NCBI GenBank assembly: GCA_964529715.1
Contig: CAZGXI010000042.1
Span: 1 to 34,814 of the forward strand
Direction of reading: 5' to 3'
Source: CAZGXI01 sp964529715
GTDB lineage: Bacteria > Chloroflexota > Anaerolineae > Aggregatilineales > Ch27
Length of the DNA stretch: 34,814 nucleotides
The notes under the pieces are model-generated. The model ran no database searches. It saw only the letters and a program-made list of their open reading frames with translations, and had not been told where the DNA came from. Made by a program: the position numbers and the translations under genes. This document shows positions 24,319 through 33,125 of this stretch, piece after piece; the stretch's first letter is position 1, and each line of letters starts with the position of its first letter.

Positions 24319-25599
24319 ATGACCCGTAAGCTCTCGACTATTTTGCTGTTGACGGTGCTGCTGCTGGTAATGTCCCTGAACGCCGTTTCCGCCCAGGATC
24401 AGGTGACCATTAACTGGTGGCACATCAGCACGGAGGCGTCGCAGGCCGCCTACTGGCAGAGCCTCGCCGACGCTTATATGGCAGACCATCCCAACGTTAA
24501 CATCGAGATCACCATTCTGGAAAATGCAGCTTTCAAGGAACGCCTGGTCACGGTCATGCAGGCCAACGATCCGCCTGACCTGTTCCAGAGTTGGGGCGGT
24601 GCGGTGCTGTGGACCTATGCCGACAACGGCCTGGTGCGCAATATCGCCCCGGAGTTGGAAGGCGAGTGGCAGGAGTCGTTCGCTACCCAGGCGGCGCTGA
24701 ACCTGTTTGGGCAGAACGGCGAATACTACGGCGTGCCCTACACCTGGGGCGCGGTCGGGTTGTTCTACAATAAGGCGCTGTTTGAGCAGGCCGGGCTTGA
24801 TCCGGACAATCCTCCCGCCACCTGGGAAGAATTCCTGGACGCCGTGCAGACGCTCAAGGATGCCGGCATCACCCCGATCTCGTTGGGCGAGGGCGAAAAG
24901 TGGCCCGGCCACTTCTGGTGGGTCTATCTGGCGCTCCGGCTGGGCGGCGAGGAAGCCTTCCTCAGCGCCTATAACCGCGAGGGCGCTTTCACCGATGCGC
25001 CGTTCGTGCAGGCAGGTGAATATCTCCAGCAACTCATCGACATGGAGCCGTTCAACGAAGGCTTCCTGGGCATGACCCATCCTGAGAGCGAGGGCGTCTT
25101 CGGCAATGGCGAAGCGGCCATGATCCTGATGGGCCACTGGGTGCCCGACGCGCAGGCGCAGTATAGCGAGAGCGGCGAGGGCATCGGCGACGAGAACCTG
25201 GGCTTCTTCAACTTCCCCGCCATCCCCGAAGGCGCGGGCAACCCTGGTGATGTGCTCGGTGGCGGCGATGGGTTCGCCGTCGGCGCCAACGCCCCGGATG
25301 AAGCTGTCGATTTCCTGCGCTTCCTCACCAGCGTCGAGAACCAGCGTACCGGTGCGGAAATCTTTATCGTGCCGGTGGTGAATGGGCTGGAAGATATCTT
25401 CGAGGATAACCCGGTCATGCAGTCCATCCTCGAAACGCGCAACAACGCGCCGTACTTCCAGCTTTACTACGACCAGTTCCTGCCCCCTGCTGTGGGTGGT
25501 GCGGTCAACGACGCGGTAGAGATGCTCTTTGCGGGCATCGCCACGCCTGAGGAAGTTGCGCAGGCGATTGAGGATGCCGCAGCGGCAGAACTCGACTGA
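24319..25599 (+). CDS. Sugar ABC transporter binding protein (family 1, BxlE-like by context)
   Basis: This 426-residue exported protein has a signal peptide (1-25, LSTILLLTVLLLVMSLNAVSA) with no lipobox cysteine. The mature part starts VTINWWHISTEASQAAYWQS and has the family-1 solute-binding pattern (PDLFQSWGG, GVPYTWGAVGLFYNKALFEQ, TWEEFLDAVQTLKDAG, AMILMGHWV). AAAAGGAG precedes the ATG. The order lacI, binding protein, two permeases, GH3 equals Streptomyces bxlR-EFG-A, so xylobiose or a short xylo-oligosaccharide is the best guess; cello-oligosaccharide is the alternative. No ATPase gene is in the set; such importers commonly share an MsiK/UgpC-type ATPase encoded elsewhere. An unusual leader precedes it and a hairpin follows. 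Confidence 0.9.
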   Translation: MTRKLSTILLLTVLLLVMSLNAVSAQDQVTINWWHISTEASQAAYWQSLADAYMADHPNVNIEITILENAAFKERLVTVMQANDPPDLFQSWGGAVLWTYADNGLVRNIAPELEGEWQESFATQAALNLFGQNGEYYGVPYTWGAVGLFYNKALFEQAGLDPDNPPATWEEFLDAVQTLKDAGITPISLGEGEKWPGHFWWVYLALRLGGEEAFLSAYNREGAFTDAPFVQAGEYLQQLIDMEPFNEGFLGMTHPESEGVFGNGEAAMILMGHWVPDAQAQYSESGEGIGDENLGFFNFPAIPEGAGNPGDVLGGGDGFAVGANAPDEAVDFLRFLTSVENQRTGAEIFIVPVVNGLEDIFEDNPVMQSILETRNNAPYFQLYYDQFLPPAVGGAVNDAVEMLFAGIATPEEVAQAIEDAAAAELD

Positions 25600-25619
25600 T
25601 AGTTAGTACATGAAAAGGT

Positions 25620-25654
25620 GGAGGCGCGGCAGTCTCCGGATTGCTGCGCTCTCC
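25620..25654 (+). promoter_or_regulatory. Hairpin between sugar-binding-protein gene and permease genes
   Basis: GCGCGGCA (25624-25631) pairs with TGCTGCGC (25642-25649), one G-T pair included, and GGAG (25620-25623) can extend it with CTCC (25651-25654). It lies 20 bp after the stop codon in a 179-bp gap that has no gene. A run of C and T follows but no clean T-tract. It probably lowers permease expression relative to the binding protein. Confidence 0.5.
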
Positions 25655-25778
25655 CCCTCTTCTACCGGCGACGACATCGGGGGGCTGATTGGGGTGGTCG
25701 AGGAGCGTGGCAGTGGACGCTTCGCCATCATAACAGAACCCCCAGCACACGCAAATCGTTCAGCAAAGAGATAGTGCC

Positions 25779-26750
25779 ATGTCTGCTCCCCGCTTCCGAG
25801 TCTTGCCAAGTGCCTATGTGCAGGCCCAAACACACAGTGAACAGGTGCGCCGCCGCAACGATAACACCCTGCTGATCGTGTTGTTTACGTTGCCCGGCAT
25901 GGTTATTTTCTTCCTCTTCGTGCTCATGCCCATCGCCCAGTCGGCCTATTACAGCCTGTATAACTGGAATGGCTTCGGTCCCCTGGATGAATTCGTGGGA
26001 CTTGGCAACTATCAACAGTTGCTGAATCACTCCATTTTCCAGATGTCTCTTGGTCATACCCTGACCATCATGTCGCTCTCGCTGGCGATCCAGCTTCCGC
26101 TGGCACTGTTGCTGGCGTTGTTGGTCGGGCGTGGCAGTCTACGCGGCAGGAAGTTTTTCCGTATCATCCTCTTCATTCCCTACGTCTTTTCCGAGGTGAT
26201 CACGGCCATCATCTGGCGCTACGTGTTAAGCCCAGACCCTGAGGCACTGCTGAACGCGGTGCTGCGGATCATTTTTCCCACGATGCAATCCATCAGTTGG
26301 CTGGGCGACCGCAACATTGTCTTGTACTCGCTCTTCGCGGTGCTGACCTGGAAGTATTTCGGCTTCTACATGATCTTATACATGGCCGGGCTGCAAACTA
26401 TCCCGATGGAAGTCGAGGACGCCGCCCGTGTGGACGGCGCGACGGAACTGCAAGCCCTGCGCTACGTGACGATCCCCCTGCTTGGCAGCACGATCCGGCT
26501 GACTATTTTTCTGTCCGTCCTCGGCTCTTTTCAGCAGTTTGTGCTGACCTGGGTGCTGACCAACCAGGGTGGCCCTGCTTATGCTGCGTCGTTGTTCGCC
26601 ACGTACCTGTACGAGTTCGGCATTAAACGCCTGCATCTGGGCTATGGCGCTGCCGTAGCGGTGGTGTTGTTCGTTATCACGCTGACCTTCTCCCTGGGGT
26701 ATCAGCGCATCGTCATGCAGCGGGACTACGAGTTAGACGGACAGCGTTGA
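25779..26750 (+). CDS. Sugar ABC transporter permease (MalF/BxlF-like)
   Basis: This 323-residue inner-membrane protein has six predicted membrane segments, starting with TLLIVLFTLPGMVIFFLFVL (about 29-50), and the ATPase-contact EAA loop EVEDAARVDGATELQALRYV. It has a polar N-terminus of about 28 residues. It is followed after 12 bp by the second permease. With it and the binding protein it should form a sugar importer that borrows an ATPase from elsewhere. Confidence 0.92.
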   Translation: MSAPRFRVLPSAYVQAQTHSEQVRRRNDNTLLIVLFTLPGMVIFFLFVLMPIAQSAYYSLYNWNGFGPLDEFVGLGNYQQLLNHSIFQMSLGHTLTIMSLSLAIQLPLALLLALLVGRGSLRGRKFFRIILFIPYVFSEVITAIIWRYVLSPDPEALLNAVLRIIFPTMQSISWLGDRNIVLYSLFAVLTWKYFGFYMILYMAGLQTIPMEVEDAARVDGATELQALRYVTIPLLGSTIRLTIFLSVLGSFQQFVLTWVLTNQGGPAYAASLFATYLYEFGIKRLHLGYGAAVAVVLFVITLTFSLGYQRIVMQRDYELDGQR

Positions 26751-26762
26751 AAGGGGGAAATC

Positions 26763-27605
26763 GTGACGGGACAGCGGAGCGAACCACGCGCGCAGGCAGC
26801 TTTTAAATACGCCATCCTGATTATCCTCTGCCTGATCATCATGGGACCGGTGGTGACGGCGGTCCTGGGCAGCATCCGCACGACGGGTGAGTTCTTGAGC
26901 ACGCCCTTTGGCCTGCCGCGCAACGGCATCCAGTGGGAAAACTACACGAGCATTCTGGGCAGCGGCTCGTTCTGGAATTCCCTGAAGAACAGCCTGATCA
27001 TCACGGGCGGTGTCACCCTGTTGAACGTCACCCTTGCCAGTATGCTGGCTTTTATCTTCAGCCGCGTGACTTTTCGCGGGCGGGCGTTGTTGTTCAACAT
27101 CCTGTTGATCGGGCTGTTATTCCCACTGGTGGTTGCCATTCTGCCCATCTTCATCCAGGTGCGCCAGCTTGGATTGGTCAACTCGATGTGGGGTGTGATC
27201 TTGCCGCTGGTGGCGTTTGGGCTGCCGGGCAGTGTGGTCATTTTGCGCAACTTCTTCATGAGCGTGCCGGGCGAACTGGAAGACGCCTCTTACATCGACG
27301 GCTGCACGACGTTCGGCTTCTTCCGCTTTATTCTGCTCCCATTGGCGCGGCCCGCGCTGCTGGCCGTAGGAACCTTGCAGGTGATCGGCAGTTGGAACGA
27401 ATACTTTTTGCCATTGATCGTGCTCGCCGATCCACAGCAGTGGCCCCTGCCGCTGGGCATCATGCAGTATCAGGGCCAGTACGGCACGGACTATGCGCGC
27501 ATCATGGCATACGTCACGTTGCTGATCATCCCGGCCGTGCTGTTCTACTTGATCGCTGAAAAATATATCGTGACAGGCTTGACGGGCGGGGAACTGAAAG
27601 GCTGA
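26763..27605 (+). CDS. Sugar ABC transporter permease (MalG/BxlG-like)
   Basis: This 280-residue permease starts at GTG 26763 after AAAGGGGGAAA. It has six membrane segments and the EAA loop ELEDASYIDGCTTFGFFRFI followed by LPLARPAL, typical of MalG partners. It lies between its partner permease and the GH3 gene (42 bp), all in one operon. Confidence 0.92.
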   Translation: MTGQRSEPRAQAAFKYAILIILCLIIMGPVVTAVLGSIRTTGEFLSTPFGLPRNGIQWENYTSILGSGSFWNSLKNSLIITGGVTLLNVTLASMLAFIFSRVTFRGRALLFNILLIGLLFPLVVAILPIFIQVRQLGLVNSMWGVILPLVAFGLPGSVVILRNFFMSVPGELEDASYIDGCTTFGFFRFILLPLARPALLAVGTLQVIGSWNEYFLPLIVLADPQQWPLPLGIMQYQGQYGTDYARIMAYVTLLIIPAVLFYLIAEKYIVTGLTGGELKG

Positions 27606-27647
27606 TTTCCCCGGTGTCATCCTCCAGACCGTAAAGGCAAACAATCC

Positions 27648-30011
27648 ATGTCGATGAATCGGGCGTTGCTTGTCGATGACAGACGGTCCGTCGATGATCG
27701 CGTGCAGTATCTGCTGGAGCAAATGACGCTGGACGAGAAAATCGCCCAACTGGGGAGCCGGTGGGTGTATGAACTGCTGGACGGCGTGACTTTCTCCCCG
27801 GACAAAGCGCGGAAACTGGTCGGCAACGGCATCGGTCACATCTCCCGCAAGGGCGGCGCCAGCAATGTCTTGCCTGCCGAGAGCGCCCGGCTGGCCAACC
27901 ACATTCAACAATTCCTAATCGAGCATACCCGCCTGGGTATTCCGGCGGTGATCCACGAGGAATGTTGCAGCGGCTATATGGCGCGGGGGGCCACCGTGTT
28001 CCCCCAGGCGATTGGCGTCGCCAGCACCTGGGAGCCTGAACTGGTCGAGGCGATGGCGGATGTCATTCGCGCCCAGATGCGTTCGGTGGGGGCGCACCAT
28101 GCCCTCGCGCCTGTGCTGGACGTGACACGCGATGCCCGTTGGGGCCGTGTCGAGGAGACCTTCGGCGAGGACCCTTACCTGGTTGCTCGTCTGGGCGCGG
28201 CCTACATTCGCGGGCTGCAAGGAGATGCGCTGGCACGGGGTATTGCCGCTACCGGCAAGCATTTTGTGGGCTACGGCATGTCGGAGGGCGGGCTGAACTG
28301 GGCGCCCCCGCATATTGGCTGGCGGGAGATGCGTGAGGTGTATCTGTTCCCGTTCGAAGCTGCCATCCGCGAGGCCCATCTGGCCTCGATTATGAATGCC
28401 TATCATGAGCTTGACGGCGTGCCGTGCGGCGCTTCCAGAGAACTCCTGGTTACCATTCTGCGCGAGGAATGGGGCTTCGACGGCACGGTGGTTTCGGACT
28501 ACTTTGCCATCAACACCCTGGCGGATTATCACCACATTGCCCGTAGTAAGGCTGAGGCAGCGTGTATCGCGTTGGAGGCCGGTATCGATGTCGAATTGCC
28601 GTTTACCGACTGCTACGGCGATCCTCTGCGTCAAGCCGTCCTGCGCGGTGAAGTCTCAATGACCCTGATCGACGCCGCGGTGAGCCGGGTGTTGGCGCAA
28701 AAGTTCGCTCTGGGGCTGTTCGAGAATCCTTACGTTGACCCCAGTATCGTCGTATTCGATACGCCCGATCAACGTCAACTGGCGCGGCAGATCGCCCAGA
28801 AATCGATCGTGTTGCTGAAGAACGACGACGGTCTGCTGCCCCTAGACAAACACCTCGATTCCATCGCCGTGATCGGCCCCAATGCCGACAGCGTGCGCAA
28901 CCTGTTCGGCGACTATGCCTATCCGGCCCACATGGAAACGCTGCTCGAAACCATCAACCAGGCCAACGTGTTTAACCAGCCGCTGCCGGATACGCCTGTC
29001 CAGGCAATCGACGATTTTATCCCGGCAATCAGTGTGCTGGCGGCCATTCAGGCAGCGGTCGGGCCGCAAACTCGCGTCCATTATGCCAGAGGTTGTGGAA
29101 TTTTCGATCCTTCCACCGCCGGCTTTGCTGAAGCGGTCGCGGCGGCGCGGCAGGCTCAGGTCGCCATCGTCGTCGTTGGGGACAAGGCCGGGCTGACTGA
29201 CGATTGCACCTGCGGCGAGGCGCGCGACCGGGCCGACCTGTCCCTACCCGGCGTTCAGGCGCAGCTTGTCCAGGCGATTTACGAGACGGGTACGCCGGTT
29301 GTGTTGGTGCTGATCAACGGAAGGCCGGTTAGCCTGGGGGGGATTGCCGAAGCGGTGCCTGCCATCCTGGAAGCCTGGTTCCCATCAGAAGAAGGGGCGA
29401 ACGCGATTGCCGACGTGTTGTTCGGCGACGTTAACCCCGGCGGAAAGCTGCCGATTACGTTTCCGCGTTCGGTGGGCCAGGTGCCGATCTATTATGGACA
29501 CCGCCCGTCGGGAGGGCGTTCCCACTGGAAAGTGGATTACGTCGAAACCAGCGTCCGTCCCCTCTATCCCTTCGGCTATGGCTTGAGCTACACCCGCTTC
29601 GAGTTCGGGCGTTTGCGTATTGAACCCGCTGCCGTCCGGGTCGGAGATGAGGTCACGATTCAGGTGGACGTTACCAACGTGGGTGATCGCGCCGGGGATG
29701 AGGTCGTTCAGCTTTACACTCATCAGGATGTTCCGTTGGTGACGCGCCCCGTGAAGGAACTCAAGGGTTTCAAACGTGTGACCGTGCAACCGCAGCAGAC
29801 GCAGACCGTCACCTTCCGTCTGGCGGTGAACCAGTTAGGCTTCTATGATCGGGAGCGGCGCTTTGTGGTTGAACCCGGCAGAGTCGAGGTGATGATCGGC
29901 AGCTCGTCCGAGGACATTCGCTGCACCGGATCGTTTGACATCCAGGGCGTAAAGACGGACGTTCAGCAGAGCAAGATGTTCTTCAGCCAGGCTTGTGCGG
30001 ATGTTGTGTAG
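27648..30011 (+). CDS. GH3 glycosidase (beta-xylosidase/beta-glucosidase type, BxlA-like by context)
   Basis: This 787-residue enzyme has the GH3 barrel with GIPAVIHEECCSGY (98-110), the RWGRVEETFGEDPYL segment (165-178), KHFVGYG (204-210) and the nucleophile D284 in GTVVSDYFAI. The second alpha/beta domain follows (SIVLLKNDDGLLPL, VVVGDKAGL) and a fibronectin-III-like domain closes it (about 640-760, YGLSYTRFEFG, VTNVGDRAGDEVVQLY). There is no signal peptide, so it cleaves imported oligosaccharides in the cytoplasm. ATG 27648 is used; ATG 27654 is also possible. As last gene behind lacI and a sugar importer it matches bxlA, which cleaves xylobiose. Beta-glucosidase activity cannot be excluded. 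Confidence 0.93.
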   Translation: MSMNRALLVDDRRSVDDRVQYLLEQMTLDEKIAQLGSRWVYELLDGVTFSPDKARKLVGNGIGHISRKGGASNVLPAESARLANHIQQFLIEHTRLGIPAVIHEECCSGYMARGATVFPQAIGVASTWEPELVEAMADVIRAQMRSVGAHHALAPVLDVTRDARWGRVEETFGEDPYLVARLGAAYIRGLQGDALARGIAATGKHFVGYGMSEGGLNWAPPHIGWREMREVYLFPFEAAIREAHLASIMNAYHELDGVPCGASRELLVTILREEWGFDGTVVSDYFAINTLADYHHIARSKAEAACIALEAGIDVELPFTDCYGDPLRQAVLRGEVSMTLIDAAVSRVLAQKFALGLFENPYVDPSIVVFDTPDQRQLARQIAQKSIVLLKNDDGLLPLDKHLDSIAVIGPNADSVRNLFGDYAYPAHMETLLETINQANVFNQPLPDTPVQAIDDFIPAISVLAAIQAAVGPQTRVHYARGCGIFDPSTAGFAEAVAAARQAQVAIVVVGDKAGLTDDCTCGEARDRADLSLPGVQAQLVQAIYETGTPVVLVLINGRPVSLGGIAEAVPAILEAWFPSEEGANAIADVLFGDVNPGGKLPITFPRSVGQVPIYYGHRPSGGRSHWKVDYVETSVRPLYPFGYGLSYTRFEFGRLRIEPAAVRVGDEVTIQVDVTNVGDRAGDEVVQLYTHQDVPLVTRPVKELKGFKRVTVQPQQTQTVTFRLAVNQLGFYDRERRFVVEPGRVEVMIGSSSEDIRCTGSFDIQGVKTDVQQSKMFFSQACADVV

Positions 30012-30087
30012 TTCGCCCGCCGGCGACAGGAGTCCTGGGCGGCTCCTATGTGACCACATGGGGGACAGGCATTCGCTTTAAACGGTA

Positions 30088-30120
30088 GCAGCGGCAGATC
30101 AAAACCCGATCTACCGCTGC
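30088..30120. terminator. Bidirectional terminator-like hairpin
   Basis: GCAGCGG (30088-30094) pairs with CCGCTGC (30114-30120), and inside, after one mismatch, AGATC (30096-30100) pairs with GATCT (30108-30112). It lies between the convergent GH3 gene and the tandem binding-protein gene. No long T-run on either side. Nothing else is seen in 30012-30167. Confidence 0.6.
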
Positions 30121-30167
30121 CCTGGCCCTTGCTTATGGTGTAAAAGGACGCTTCGCCGGAAGAAGGG

Positions 30168-31997
30168 TTACTCCGGCAAGTTCTCTGCCGTTAGCAGGCG
30201 GATCGGTGCGTCAAAGTGAGTCGGGATTGGGCGACCCTCGACTACCTTGATCGCGCTCTCCACCGCGATGAATGCCATCTCATAGGGATACTGAGCGACG
30301 GTGCCGGTCATGCGGCCCTCGCGGATGGCGTCAAGGGCTTCGGGGATGGCGTCAGTGCCGATGACGATGACCTGGCCTTCGAGGCCGGCAGCGCGAACGG
30401 CTTCCGCAGCGCCGAGGGCCATGGTGTCGTTGCAGGCGTAAATGGCGCGCAGGTCAGGGTTGGCCTGAAGGATGTTGGTGGCGGCGTTGAGCGCCCTGGC
30501 GCGGTCCCAGTCGGCGGGCTGGGAGGCGACGACTTCCATGGTAGCGGAGACGGTGTCGAAGAAGCCGTCGCGGCGGTTCTGACCGGAGACGTTGCCGGCC
30601 AGGCCTTCGAGGATGGCGACCTGGCTACCGGGGTCGAGGTGGTCCAAGACGTATTGCCCGGCCAGTTGCCCCGCCTGATAGTTGTTCGAGGCCATACGGG
30701 TTTCGATGCGAATGCCTGCTTCGGCAGCGGCGTCGGCGGGGATCAGCTCGTCCACATTGATGATGGGGATGCCCGCTGCGGTGGCCTGAGCCAGCGCGGA
30801 GTTGAGGTTGAGCGGGGTGATCGGCGAGACGAGCAGCGCATCGAAGTTGCGGCCCAGCCAAGATTCGACCAGGGCCAACTGCTGCGCGGTATCGGCCTCG
30901 GTGGGCACCGAACCGATCTCGATCTCGACGCCATAGCGGGCGGCGGCGAAGCGATAGCCCTCGGCCATCGCCTGCCAGTACTCGTTGGCTTCGGTCTTGA
31001 TAATCGCACCGAAACGCAGCGCCGGGATCGCCGGATCGGGGATCGGCTGCACCGGCTGATCCAGGTCTTCGGCCAGCAGCAGACGGATCGGCGCGTCGAT
31101 GCGCGTCGGGATCGGGCGGCCCTGCACCAGCTTGATGGCATTCTCGACGGCCAGCACCGCGATCTCGAACGGATACTGAGCGACGGTGCCGGTCATGCGG
31201 CCCTCGCGGATGGCGTCAAGGGCTTCGGGGATGGCGTCAGTGCCGATGACGATGACCTGGCCTTCGAGGCCGGCAGCGCGAACGGCTTCCGCAGCGCCGA
31301 GGGCCATGGTGTCGTTGCAGGCGTAAATGGCGCGCAGGTCAGGGTTGGCCTGAAGGATGTTGGTGGCGGCGTTGAGCGCCCTGGCGCGGTCCCAGTCGGC
31401 GGGCTGGGAGGCGACGACTTCCATGGTAGCGGAGACGGTGTCGAAGAAGCCGTCGCGGCGGTTCTGACCGGAGACGTTGCCGGCCAGGCCTTCGAGGATG
31501 GCGACCTGGCTACCGGGGTCGAGGTGGTCCAAGACGTATTGCCCGGCCAGTTGCCCCGCCTGATAGTTGTTCGAGGCCATACGGGTTTCGATGCGAATGC
31601 CTGCTTCGGCAGCGGCGTCGGCGGGGATCAGCTCGTCCACATTGATGATGGGGATGCCCGCTGCGGTGGCCTGAGCCAGCGCGGAGTTGAGGTTGAGCGG
31701 GGTGATCGGCGAGACGAGCAGCGCATCGAAGTTGCGGCCCAGCCAAGATTCGACCAGGGCCAACTGCTGCGCGGTATCGGCCTCGGTGGGCACCGAACCG
31801 ATCTCGATCTCGACGCCATAGCGGGCGGCGGCGAAGCGATAGCCCTCGGCCATCGCCTGCCAGTACTCGTTGGCTTCGGTCTTGATAATCGCACCGAAGC
31901 GCAGCGGCGTATTCTGCGCGGTGACGCTGGCCGGTCCGAGCGCGGCAACCAGCAGAACCAGGGTCAATGCCAGGCTAAGGATTTTCGAGCGGTTCAT
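30168..31997 (-). CDS. Double-domain sugar-binding protein (AlsB/RbsB-type), two near-identical domains
   Basis: This 609-residue exported protein has a signal peptide (about 1-28) and two complete periplasmic-binding domains (Peripla_BP_4), about 29-325 and 326-609, each starting RFGAIIKTEANEYWQAM. Usual single-domain members have about 300-330 residues. The segment VASQPADWDRARALNAATNI followed by AIYACNDTMALGAA is close to E. coli AlsB (D-allose binding protein), so allose, ribose or a similar aldose is likely. The domains are the same through 242 codons and then differ in the last part (FEIAVLAVENAIKLVQGRP against YEMAFIAVESAIKVVEGRP). ATG 31997 is chosen because AGGGAGGAG precedes it; ATG 32021 is upstream in frame. 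It is the last gene of the operon with AlsC- and AlsA-like genes. Confidence 0.88.
   Translation of the reverse strand: MNRSKILSLALTLVLLVAALGPASVTAQNTPLRFGAIIKTEANEYWQAMAEGYRFAAARYGVEIEIGSVPTEADTAQQLALVESWLGRNFDALLVSPITPLNLNSALAQATAAGIPIINVDELIPADAAAEAGIRIETRMASNNYQAGQLAGQYVLDHLDPGSQVAILEGLAGNVSGQNRRDGFFDTVSATMEVVASQPADWDRARALNAATNILQANPDLRAIYACNDTMALGAAEAVRAAGLEGQVIVIGTDAIPEALDAIREGRMTGTVAQYPFEIAVLAVENAIKLVQGRPIPTRIDAPIRLLLAEDLDQPVQPIPDPAIPALRFGAIIKTEANEYWQAMAEGYRFAAARYGVEIEIGSVPTEADTAQQLALVESWLGRNFDALLVSPITPLNLNSALAQATAAGIPIINVDELIPADAAAEAGIRIETRMASNNYQAGQLAGQYVLDHLDPGSQVAILEGLAGNVSGQNRRDGFFDTVSATMEVVASQPADWDRARALNAATNILQANPDLRAIYACNDTMALGAAEAVRAAGLEGQVIVIGTDAIPEALDAIREGRMTGTVAQYPYEMAFIAVESAIKVVEGRPIPTHFDAPIRLLTAENLPE
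30286..31013. repeat. Direct tandem repeat unit (domain 2 copy)
   Basis: By line-by-line reading these 728 bp are identical to 31171-31898, an offset of 885 bp (295 codons, in frame). The first difference is at 31014. No silent change is seen inside the block. Confidence 0.9.
31171..31898. repeat. Direct tandem repeat unit (domain 1 copy)
   Basis: Partner of 30286-31013 (885-bp offset, 728 bp without visible difference). The 157 bp between the two identical blocks, which hold the end of domain 1 and the linker, are not repeated with the same identity after domain 2. Confidence 0.9.
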
Positions 31998-32114
31998 TTT
32001 TTCTCCTCCCTCAGCAAACAACCTGTCTGGACGACGTCGTAAATGTTGAGGTCTGCCGATTCTGACAAGTTTTTCCGACCTTTCTCCTTTCTTCTCGACC
32101 GGCTGGGGTGAGGG

Positions 32115-33125
32115 CTAACGTTTGCGCGCCCGGTCGATCACCACCGCCAGCACGATCACGGCGCCGATAACGACCTGTTGCCAGTAAGCCTGCACGTTGA
32201 AGATGTTCATGCCGTTGCGCACCAGGCTGGTGAACAGTGCGCCGATTATCGTACCCAGGATGTTGCCCTCGCCGCCGGAAAGGCTTGTGCCGCCCATCAC
32301 GGTCGCGGCGATGGCGTCCAGTTCAAAGCCATTTCCGGCAATCGGTTCGGCGGCGCTCATGCGGGCTGTCAGCACTACCGCCGCCAGACCGCACAGCGCG
32401 CCGCTGATGCTGTAGACGATCAGCTTGTAGCGCCGCACGTTGATGCCCGACAGCCGCGCGGTCTCCTCATTGCCGCCGATGGCGACGGTGTATTCACCTA
32501 CTTTGGTGCGCACGAAGATGAAACCGAAGATCACCGCCGTGATCAGCGCCACGATCACCGGGATGGGGATCGGGCCGACCTGCCCGGCGAAGGTGCGGAT
32601 GAACTCCTGCGGTAGGCCGTAGATGGGCCGCCCTTCGCTGATGATCAGCGCCAGGCCGCGAAAGATGCCCATTGTGCCCAACGTGGCGATGAAGGGCGGC
32701 AGGTTAGCGCGTGTGATCAGCAGGCCGTTGACTATGCCGCACAGGATGCCCACCCCGATGCCGACCAGCAGCGCCGTGAACGGTGTGCCGCCGTTCTTGA
32801 GCAGGTTTGCCACGACGATCCCACCCAGCGCCACCGTTGAACCGACCGACAGATCGATGCCGCCGGTGGTGATGACGTAGGTCATGCCGACGGCGATAAT
32901 GGCGTTGATCGCCGCCTGGAGCGCCACCTGGATCAGGTTGCGTGTGTCGAGGAAATACTGCTCGCCCAGCACGAGCGGCGACAGGATGCTGAACACCGTC
33001 GCCAGGAGAATCAGCACCAGCAGCAGCCCAAAGCGGGAAAGCATCTGCAAGGCGCTGCTGCGGCGCGTCGGTTGCGATCCTGACGCGGGCAGTGGAGCGG
33101 TGGTAGGGGCAGTTTCGGTCGTCAT
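32115..33125 (-). CDS. Ribose/allose-type ABC transporter permease (RbsC/AlsC-like)
   Basis: This 336-residue permease of the BPD_transp_2 type has a polar N-terminus of about 25 residues, then eight to ten membrane segments. Family motifs are GMTYVITTGGIDLSVGSTVAL (about 105) and GFELDAIAATVMGGTSLSGGEG near the C-terminus. It overlaps the upstream ATPase gene by 4 bases (ATGA) and is followed after 117 bp by the double binding protein. The 117-bp gap holds an AAAGGAGAAAGG stretch but no clear leader frame. Confidence 0.92.
   Translation of the reverse strand: MTTETAPTTAPLPASGSQPTRRSSALQMLSRFGLLLVLILLATVFSILSPLVLGEQYFLDTRNLIQVALQAAINAIIAVGMTYVITTGGIDLSVGSTVALGGIVVANLLKNGGTPFTALLVGIGVGILCGIVNGLLITRANLPPFIATLGTMGIFRGLALIISEGRPIYGLPQEFIRTFAGQVGPIPIPVIVALITAVIFGFIFVRTKVGEYTVAIGGNEETARLSGINVRRYKLIVYSISGALCGLAAVVLTARMSAAEPIAGNGFELDAIAATVMGGTSLSGGEGNILGTIIGALFTSLVRNGMNIFNVQAYWQQVVIGAVIVLAVVIDRARKR

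Noticed and set aside
30216..32042. Open frame of 608 codons antisense to the double binding protein, itself with a repeated sequence
   Set aside because: The repeat only mirrors the duplicated sense gene; the translation is Gly/Asp-rich shadow sequence with no domain.
32022..32114. Possible third KGGD leader before the double binding protein
   Set aside because: AAAGGAGAAAGG is present, but the GGAGGTGAT core, the GTG start and the KGGD frame are missing.
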